A stretch of 64,000 nt of DNA from Acidobacteriaceae bacterium (GTDB taxonomy: Bacteria; Acidobacteriota; Terriglobia; Terriglobales; Acidobacteriaceae). Every line of letters starts with the position of its first letter. Position 1 is the first letter of the stretch. Positions 58,622 through 64,000 of this stretch are shown here, piece after piece. The notes below the pieces were generated by a model that saw only the letters and a list, made by a program, of their open reading frames with translations, made no database searches and was not told where the DNA came from. A program made the translations under genes and the position numbers. The stretch lies in assembly GCA_030041435.1 (NCBI GenBank), contig JASHNW010000043.1, forward strand, positions 62,001 to 126,000, written 5' to 3'.

Positions 58622-58768
58622 ATGTGTGCGGCCTTCCGTCGCAAACGTGAGACAAGGCGCTTCTGCCATGATTGCGGGCGGGGCTGGTGTGAAGGCGAGC
58701 ACGGAAACTTTGCTTACAGCGTCGGCAAGTGTATCGTATGCGGCCTGCATAAAAAGGACAGGCCGTAG
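58622..58768 (+). CDS. Small two-CxxC zinc-finger-like protein
   Basis: ATG 58622 to TAG 58766-58768; 48 residues. Basic N-terminus AFRRKRETRRF, then CHDC, WC, and CIVC near residues 15-18, 23 and 37-40, so two CxxC knuckles that could bind one zinc. The total is small, basic and Cys-rich. The proposed ribosome site lies in the heptad GAGAGGTGAGAGG just before it. No homologue recognised. Supported by the regular spacing of Cys pairs and uninterrupted frame; expression unproven. Confidence 0.4.
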   Translation: MCAAFRRKRETRRFCHDCGRGWCEGEHGNFAYSVGKCIVCGLHKKDRP

Positions 58769-58851
58769 GAGTTTAGGCGCCCCACAACTGCCCCGCCCGA
58801 TCAGGAGCGGCCGGCAACCCCTGTCAACCCGCTGTATTCAGGAGAGTCCCC

Positions 58852-59364
58852 ATGGGCATAAAAGAATTCTGGACTGTCGCACGAAAACGCCCGGTAACAG
58901 CGCTGGCCCTTGTGCTGCTTTGGATCGCTTCAACCATTGGGTGGGAAGTTATTCACCCCAAGCTCTTAGCGCTGCTGCAGCCGCCACCCCCATTTTCTCA
59001 CCTGGGGGGCGAATATACAGGAACAATCTACGGAAGCGGGCAGTTCGACCTTTGCTTCGTGGAAGACGAGGCCCATCCCAGCACACATGAGTATGACGTC
59101 CGGGGGACGATGCTATTCGCTTCGGGAGCTTACGTGGACTATAAGGGGAGCACCTCGGGAAATAGGCTCGATATGAAGTATGCACGCGGCGGGAATTCAG
59201 CCGTATCTGACAACGGTACGGCGACATTCTACGCACCGAAGTCAGGCAAGGGTCCAGTCGAAGGCTACTATGTCAGCAAGAGATTTCCCGAAAATCGGCA
59301 GAATCTGATGCTGACAAAAATCGCAGGCAACTGCAGGCTGGCTAACTGGGGGCAAGGTTGGTGA
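58852..59364 (+). CDS. Membrane-anchored protein of unknown function
   Basis: ATG 58852 with AGGAG upstream; 170 residues. One N-terminal transmembrane helix (about 16-31, TALALVLLWIASTIGWEV), then an extracytoplasmic beta-rich part from about residue 52 (GEYTGTIYGSGQFDLCFVEDEA, VRGTMLFASGAYVDYKG, TATFYAPKSGKGPVEGYYVSKRF). Cys residues near 67 and 163 could pair. Codon use is less G+C-biased than that of its neighbours, as for the 48200 gene. The stop overlaps the start of the GNAT gene (TGATG). No family was recognised. Confidence 0.65.
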   Translation: MGIKEFWTVARKRPVTALALVLLWIASTIGWEVIHPKLLALLQPPPPFSHLGGEYTGTIYGSGQFDLCFVEDEAHPSTHEYDVRGTMLFASGAYVDYKGSTSGNRLDMKYARGGNSAVSDNGTATFYAPKSGKGPVEGYYVSKRFPENRQNLMLTKIAGNCRLANWGQGW

Positions 59365-60251
59365 TGGCGTCGCATCGAGCCGCCCCGATCCAAGCCGCCC
59401 TCACCACCCGCCGCGCCACGCCCGAAGACGCCCCCGTCTGCGGCCGCATCTGCTACGACGCCTTCTCAGCCATCAGCGCCCAGCACAACTTCCCGTGCGA
59501 CCTGCCCAGCGCTGAAGTCGCTGCCGGCTTCATGACGATGCTCTTCAGCACGCCCGGCTTCTACGGCGTCGTCGCCGAGCTCGACGGCCGCATCGTCGGC
59601 AGCAACGTCCTCGAAGAGCGCTCCATCGTCATGGGCGTCGGCCCCATCACCGTCGATCCCACCGTGCAAAACGCCGGCGTCGGCCGCCGCCTCATGCTCG
59701 ACGTCCTCCAGCGCGCCCGCTCGCAGCACGCCGCCGGAGTTCGCCTCGTCCAGGCCGCCTTTCACAATCGCTCGCTCTCGCTCTATGCCAGCCTCGGCTT
59801 CGATGTCCGCGAGCCGCTCAGCTGCATCCAGGGCAAGCCGCGCCAACGTTCCATCGCCGGCTGCGCAGTCCGCCCCGCCACGCCCGCCGACCTCGACCCC
59901 TGCAACGCGCTCTCCCACCGCGTCCACGGATTCGACCGCGGCGCCGATCTCGCCCATTGCATCGAGCGCGGCACGGCCCTCGTTGTGGAGCGAGGCGGCC
60001 GCATCACCGGTTACTCCAGCCATCTCGGTTTCTTCGGCCACACCACCTGCGAAGCCAACCAGGACCTCCAGGCCCTGCTCGCTTCCGTCGACTCCTACGG
60101 CGGACCCGGCATCCTTCTCCCCTCGCGCAATACCGAGATGCTCCGCTGGTGCCTCGCCCATGGTCTGCGCGTCACCCAACCCATGACGCTCATGTCCATG
60201 GGCCTCTACAACGATCCCCGCGGCGCCTGGCTCCCCTCCATCACCTTCTGA
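59364..60251 (+). CDS. Two-domain GNAT N-acetyltransferase
   Basis: ATG 59364 overlaps the preceding stop (TGATG); 295 residues. First GNAT domain (about 12-155): RRATPEDAPVCGRICYDAF, GRIVGSNVLEERSIVMGVGPITVDPTVQNAGVGRRLMLDVLQRA, where the QNAGVGR loop (Q/RxxGxG/A) binds acetyl-CoA, and LYASLGFDVREPL. The second half (about 165-295: VRPATPADLDPCNALSHRVHG) is a degenerate GNAT-like domain without an acetyl-CoA loop. Cytoplasmic; acceptor unknown. Confidence 0.85.
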   Translation: MASHRAAPIQAALTTRRATPEDAPVCGRICYDAFSAISAQHNFPCDLPSAEVAAGFMTMLFSTPGFYGVVAELDGRIVGSNVLEERSIVMGVGPITVDPTVQNAGVGRRLMLDVLQRARSQHAAGVRLVQAAFHNRSLSLYASLGFDVREPLSCIQGKPRQRSIAGCAVRPATPADLDPCNALSHRVHGFDRGADLAHCIERGTALVVERGGRITGYSSHLGFFGHTTCEANQDLQALLASVDSYGGPGILLPSRNTEMLRWCLAHGLRVTQPMTLMSMGLYNDPRGAWLPSITF

Positions 60252-60338
60252 TCCCGGAACTGTGCACTCGGTCCCCCTCCCCCATTGGTAACCCTACCTC
60301 CCCACCCTTAGCCACTCGCAGCCGTGCCCAATGAGAGC

Positions 60339-60385
60339 TTGATCGAAACGATAAGGGGATTGGTGACAGCGGTAATAACTGCAAT
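60339..60385 (+). repeat. Short dispersed repeat, copy 2
   Basis: TTGAT-4 nt-ACGATAAGGG, eight extra bases, ACAGCGGTAATAACTGCAAT; matches 5042-5080. Confidence 0.45.
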
Positions 60386-60420
60386 GATCGCTCCATCTAA
60401 CCCAAAAGAAGGATGGCGTT

Positions 60421-60630
60421 ATGAGATCTGCCTGGGTTTGTTTCTGGTTCGCGTTGGGGGCAGTCGAAATTGGGCTGACCCTCTGGTCCCACTCAGCAAC
60501 GTTTCTCGAGATCGGCGCCGCTGTCCCGGTCATGATCGCTTACAACCTGCTCCGCGCCCGGTCCGGCGCGCACACAACCGTACATCTTTCCCTCGACGAG
60601 GTCACCCAGCCAACCCCTGTCATCGGATAG
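60421..60630 (+). CDS. Small membrane protein
   Basis: ATG 60421 with AAGGATGG upstream; 69 residues. Two hydrophobic segments, about 5-22 (WVCFWFALGAVEIGLTLW) and 28-45 (FLEIGAAVPVMIAYNLL), joined by a short loop, then a hydrophilic tail (TVHLSLDEVTQPTPVIG). No homologue recognised. It lies between the GNAT and MOSC genes, with the dispersed repeat copy 2 just before it. Confidence 0.45.
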   Translation: MRSAWVCFWFALGAVEIGLTLWSHSATFLEIGAAVPVMIAYNLLRARSGAHTTVHLSLDEVTQPTPVIG

Positions 60631-60708
60631 CGCCATATGGTGCGCCGTTCCACGGAGCGAAGGCCCTGCACCAAACAGGGACTCCACTTCCCCCCGCACC
60701 GCCCCCCT

Positions 60709-60775
60709 GGACGCTGATCGCTGAACGCTGAACGCTCCCTGAGCCCTGCACCCTGAGCCCTATCCCCTGTTCCCC
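60709..60775 (+). repeat. Heptad array before the MOSC gene
   Basis: GGACGCT, GATCGCT, GAACGCT, GAACGCT, CCCTGAG, CCCTGCA, CCCTGAG, CCCTATC, CCCTGTT; two word types in one array. Confidence 0.8.
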
Positions 60776-60809
60776 CGCTCCCTCGCGCCGCCTTCCACAT
60801 CCAATCCCT

Positions 60810-61466
60810 ATGCAGCTCCTCTCCCTCAACGTCGGCCTGCCCCGCCAGGTTCCCTGGCACGGCACTCAGGTCACGACCTCCATCTTCAAGGAGCCCGTCG
60901 CCGGCCGCGTCGCCCTCCGCACTCTCAATCTCGATGGCGACCGCCAGTCCGACCTCACCGTCCACGGCGGCCCCGCCAAAGCCGTCTACTGCTACCCCAT
61001 CGCGCACTATGAGTACTGGAAGGCCCAGCTCCCCGGCCACCCGCTCCCCATGGGCGTCTTCGGCGAAAACTTTACCGTCGAAAGCCCCCTCGAGGACGAC
61101 GTCCACATCGGCGACCGCTTCGCCGTCGGCTCAGCAGAACTCGTCGTCACCCAGCCGCGCCTGCCCTGTTACAAGCTCGGCATCCGCTTCGCGTCCGACG
61201 ACATGGTCCGCCGCTTTCTCGCGAGCGGCCGCACCGGCTATTACGTCGCCGTCGCTCGCGAAGGCGAGGCAGGCGCCGGTGACGCCATCGCCTGGCTCAG
61301 CCGCGACCCCGCCGCCGTGCCCGTCTCCGCCATCACCCGCCTCTACATCGCGAAGGAATTCACGCCCGACGACGCGGGCCGCGTCCGCCATGCCCTCACC
61401 GTCGACGCGCTGCCTGCCTCCTGGAAGAATTACTTCCGCGAAAAGCTCACCCGTCTTGCAGCGTAG
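60810..61466 (+). CDS. MOSC-domain protein (YiiM-like)
   Basis: 218 residues. Landmarks: MQLLSLNVGLPRQVPWHGTQVTTSIFKEPVAGRVAL, DRQSDLTVHGGPAKAVYCYPIAHYEYW, GVFGENFTVESPLEDDVHIGDRF and TQPRLPCYKLGIRF (the conserved Cys), followed by a C-terminal helical 3-alpha domain (AITRLYIAKEFTPDD). This is the YiiM type: molybdenum cofactor-dependent reduction of N-hydroxylated compounds has been shown for E. coli YiiM. The Cys is the expected cofactor ligand. Cytoplasmic. Confidence 0.9.
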   Translation: MQLLSLNVGLPRQVPWHGTQVTTSIFKEPVAGRVALRTLNLDGDRQSDLTVHGGPAKAVYCYPIAHYEYWKAQLPGHPLPMGVFGENFTVESPLEDDVHIGDRFAVGSAELVVTQPRLPCYKLGIRFASDDMVRRFLASGRTGYYVAVAREGEAGAGDAIAWLSRDPAAVPVSAITRLYIAKEFTPDDAGRVRHALTVDALPASWKNYFREKLTRLAA

Positions 61467-61538
61467 CGAAGCAGGAGTCGAGCGGCGGCCTCAGCCGTGA
61501 GGACCAACAACGATTCCCGCCCGCTGACGCAGCACGAA

Positions 61539-63155
61539 TCACTGCGTCACCTTCTCCAGCCGATAATGCAAATAATCCTGAAACACCCCAAACCCCTGCA
61601 CCCGCGGAACCGCCTCCGGCCCGATCCGCTGCCCCAGCTCCTGGGCGCGCCCATCCTCGCTCTTCCACGCCGGCCACGGCGGCAATCCTCGCCCATTGGG
61701 ATCGCCCGTTTTCACGAACCGCGCCCAGTATCCGATCATGTCGCGCGACAACCCCGCATCCTCCGGCTCAGCAACCCAGCTCGTCCAGTATTTCCGGCTC
61801 AGAAACATGCATTCCTCGCTGTGGAACGCCCCCAGCTCCGCAAATTTCCCGCCGCCTGCATACGTAAAGTCGTAGAGGAACGCTGGCTGCCCCGCCCGCG
61901 CCGTCTCGTCGGCCAGCAGCCACGCCCCAAAACCAAAATCGAAATCCGTATCCATCTGCTCGAACGTCCGGCGCGAGTCGCTGTCCGAAGCAGCCGGATA
62001 CTCCCGAAACACCTGCTCCGCCAGCTTCCCGTTCGCATACTTCCCAAACTTCCGCTGCAGCCACGCGCGGTACTCGGCCACCGTCTTCGGACCCGACGAA
62101 TGTCCCCCGACAATGGGGCTCGCAAATATCGACACCTCGTTCGCATTGCTCCCCGCCAGCACAGCCACGCGGGCCTGCTTTCCCTGTGCAAACGCGATCG
62201 CAGGCTGTTGCGGCAGCACCCATCCATCCACCACCGGTTCCAGATCCAGGTCGTCGTCCGCCTCCGCGGCCTCCAGCACGCGCTCCGCTGGCAGGTCGCG
62301 CAGCGCCTGCAAGGCTCCCTGCCCCGGCGCGATGCCCAGATCCTTCTGGAGCCGCGCGCCGCTCGTTTCCGCTTCCCGCAGCGTCGGATACACCGAGTCC
62401 ACGCAAACGCCGCTCTGCAGAATCGCGCGTTCGAACAATCCCGCTGCCGGCGGCGACGCCATCAGATTGCACACATCCAGCGCGCCCGAAGACTGGCCGC
62501 CAATCGTCACCGCGCCCGGATCGCCTCCAAAGCGTTCGATATTCTGCTGCACCCACCGGAGCGCCGCAATCTGGTCCAGATGCCCATAATTCCCTGACGC
62601 GTGGTGCGGCGACTCCCCATCCAGCAGCGGGCTGGCCAGAAACCCAAACACTCCCAGCCGATATTCAATGCTGACCACCACCATGCCCTGCTCTGCCAGC
62701 GTCACGCCCAGCGGCGGCCAGTCGCCCGCCCCCTCCACATTCCCGCCGCCATGCACCCACACAAACACCGGCAGCTTCGCCTTCGGATGCATCTCCGGCG
62801 TCCACACATTCAGGGTGAGACACGCCTCGTCCGTCGCGATCTTCTCCACACCCAGCATCTCCGGCAGCCACCCGCTCGGCGCCTGCGGACAAGCCGGACC
62901 GTACCGCGACGCATCGCGAACCCCCTCCCACCGCGGCGCTGGCTGCGGAGCCTGCCAGCGCAACGCCCCCACCGGCTGTGCTGCATAGGGAATCCCGAGA
63001 AAGGCGCCGCCGCGCGGCAAATCCGCAACCCGCAAGCCCTGGATCACGCCGCTGCTGACCGTCACCCGCGGCGGCGCTGCCGCTGTTCCTGCCGCCATCA
63101 CCCACCCCGTACCCGCCACTGCGGCCAGCAGCATCCACCAAAGCGCCCGCTTCAT
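61539..63155 (-). CDS. Type-B carboxylesterase, secreted
   Basis: 538 residues with signal peptide (WWMLLAAVAGTGWVMAAGTAAA). Opening VSSGVIQGLRVADLPRGGAFLGIPYAAQPVGALRWQAPQPA, oxyanion-hole FVWVHGGGNVEG, nucleophile elbow GGQSSGAL (GxSxG), acid in GSNANEVSIF and His in GAFHSEECMF complete the triad. This is the carboxylesterase/para-nitrobenzyl-esterase family (COesterase), hydrolysing carboxylic esters in the periplasm or outside. The protein is about the usual length. It faces the MOSC gene tail to tail across 72 bp. Confidence 0.92.
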   Translation of the reverse strand: MKRALWWMLLAAVAGTGWVMAAGTAAAPPRVTVSSGVIQGLRVADLPRGGAFLGIPYAAQPVGALRWQAPQPAPRWEGVRDASRYGPACPQAPSGWLPEMLGVEKIATDEACLTLNVWTPEMHPKAKLPVFVWVHGGGNVEGAGDWPPLGVTLAEQGMVVVSIEYRLGVFGFLASPLLDGESPHHASGNYGHLDQIAALRWVQQNIERFGGDPGAVTIGGQSSGALDVCNLMASPPAAGLFERAILQSGVCVDSVYPTLREAETSGARLQKDLGIAPGQGALQALRDLPAERVLEAAEADDDLDLEPVVDGWVLPQQPAIAFAQGKQARVAVLAGSNANEVSIFASPIVGGHSSGPKTVAEYRAWLQRKFGKYANGKLAEQVFREYPAASDSDSRRTFEQMDTDFDFGFGAWLLADETARAGQPAFLYDFTYAGGGKFAELGAFHSEECMFLSRKYWTSWVAEPEDAGLSRDMIGYWARFVKTGDPNGRGLPPWPAWKSEDGRAQELGQRIGPEAVPRVQGFGVFQDYLHYRLEKVTQ

Positions 63156-63428
63156 CCGCCCATCCTATCCATGCGGACGCTCGTCACCGCCAAAACACCG
63201 GCCCGGGCGTCCCGTCCGACCAATTCCACACCGGCATCATAATAATCGTCAGCCGGTCCTCGGCATCGTCCGCCGCAATGGCCTGCGCCTTCGTTTCTCC
63301 CGCCAGCAGCAGCCGGGTCCTCAACGTCATCATCGGCAGATACGTCCGCGTTGCCGCAGCGCCGCATGCGCATTTCCTGCATGCGGCCAACGCCGCCCCA
63401 GCGCCGTCTATTCCAGCAAGGTCATCGC

Positions 63429-64000
63429 ATGACTCGGCTATCTTGCCCCTTCCCTCCGCCCGCTGCGCTCCTCGCCCTCACCCTGGCTGCGCTCACGCTC
63501 GCTGCCTGCCCCCTGCCCGCGCAGACCCAGCCCGCGCCCCCCACTCCGCCGTCCGCCGACTCCATGCCCAGCATGCCCGGCATGTCCGCTGCACCCTCCG
63601 GCTCCATGGGCGGCATGGCCGATCACATGTTCATGACCCAGCTCCGCCCCCTCCAGCCCGGCGACCAGCAGCGCGCCGACGCGATCGTCGCCGGCGCCAA
63701 ACAGGCCATAGCCCCCTACCAGGACTACCGCCGCGCCCTCGCCGACGGCTATCAGATCTTTCTCCCCAACCTCCCCCAGCCCCAGTACCACTTCACTCTG
63801 CCGGCCAACGCCCTCGCGGCGCGCACCCACTTCGATCCCCTCCGGCCCACTTCGCTCCTCTACAAAAAGACCCCCGATGGCGGCTACCAGCTCATCGGCG
63901 TCATGTACACCGACCGCGTCACTGCCTCCCTGGACGAGCTGAACGAACGCATCCCGCTCAGCATCGCCCGCTGGCACCAGCACGTCAATTTCTGCAAAGC
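63429..64000 (+). CDS. Met-rich exported lipoprotein-like protein (3' end outside window)
   Basis: ATG 63429; 190 complete codons run open to the window end, so the C-terminus is missing. The N-terminal hydrophobic segment ends LTLAACPLPAQ, a good lipobox (LAAC), so the protein is probably a lipoprotein. A Met/Pro/Ser/Gly region follows (DSMPSMPGMSA, GSMGGMADHMFM), rich in Met as in Cu+-binding proteins. The folded part then starts LRPLQPGDQQRADAIVAGAKQAIAPYQDYRRALADGYQIF, with LIGVMYTDRV and RWHQHVNF. Family unknown; a metal-related role is a guess from the Met cluster. Confidence 0.6.
   Translation, partial: MTRLSCPFPPPAALLALTLAALTLAACPLPAQTQPAPPTPPSADSMPSMPGMSAAPSGSMGGMADHMFMTQLRPLQPGDQQRADAIVAGAKQAIAPYQDYRRALADGYQIFLPNLPQPQYHFTLPANALAARTHFDPLRPTSLLYKKTPDGGYQLIGVMYTDRVTASLDELNERIPLSIARWHQHVNFCK

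Noticed and set aside
63184-63390. 68-residue minus-strand frame between the esterase and lipoprotein genes
   Set aside because: No ribosome site or recognised pattern; the 270-bp gap shows only an 8-bp stem-loop (63361-63387).
1-64000. tRNA, rRNA or classical riboswitch genes
   Set aside because: None could be recognised by eye; a covariance-model search would be needed to exclude them.

Overview
The window is G+C-rich and gene-dense. It looks like the chromosome of a member of the Acidobacteriota, most likely the Terriglobia/Acidobacteriaceae group. The main support is a tandem pair of secreted proteins of the acidobacterial VWFA-related type, a transmembrane Ser/Thr kinase, many exported proteins of unknown function and C-ending codon preference. 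No rRNA, tRNA, phage, IS transposase or CRISPR array was recognised. The assignment rests on family knowledge, not on a database search.

Layout. 1-1.5 kb: end of a STAS protein, an exported Pro/Ala-rich protein and a thymidylate-kinase-like P-loop kinase. 1.5-7.4 kb: two tandem secreted Ig-like/lectin-like paralogues, an exported unknown and a secretin-N-like protein. 7.4-11.6 kb: a GT2 glycosyltransferase, a bacteriohemerythrin, rsmB, an SRPBCC protein and a DUF1772 membrane protein, divergent from an HxlR regulator across a palindromic operator. 11.6-17.7 kb: housekeeping genes on the minus strand (fmt, def, aroC, an EVE protein, YhaM-like exonuclease, SurA-like PPIase). 17.8-25.4 kb: exported nitroreductase, polysaccharide deacetylase, a Tat-exported molybdenum hydroxylase pair, Ser/Thr kinase and class-A beta-lactamase-fold protein. 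25.5-37 kb: DUF1906 and DUF985 proteins, a small membrane protein, two TonB-type transducers, glutaredoxin, DUF4097 protein, two VWFA proteins and a class-C serine hydrolase. 37.3-40.9 kb: ileS-lspA. 40.9-47 kb: WYL regulator, DinB, zf-UBP, LolA-like protein, GT4 and S10 peptidase. 47-49.5 kb: a gene-poor, less G+C-rich stretch with two small genes and a structured leader before a polyprenyl sugar-phosphotransferase. 51-54.4 kb: ECF sigma factor with overlapping membrane partners and an ABC-2 transporter. 54.5-64 kb: GGDEF receptor, aminotransferase, small Zn-finger ORF, GNAT, MOSC, carboxylesterase and a truncated lipoprotein.

The most unusual signal is not a protein. About twenty gene boundaries carry diverged 7-bp tandem arrays built from three related words (CCGCTAT, CGCTGAT, GCTCTGT). 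Almost all read in the same direction on the + strand, whatever the direction of the neighbouring genes. They abut stop codons, Shine-Dalgarno sites and starts. One array lies in frame inside rsmB as a 33-codon insertion, and another forms the C-terminus of the WYL regulator. Two further families of interspersed repeats (REP-like hairpins and a GTCATCC...GAAGGA(C/T)C element) share the intergenic space.
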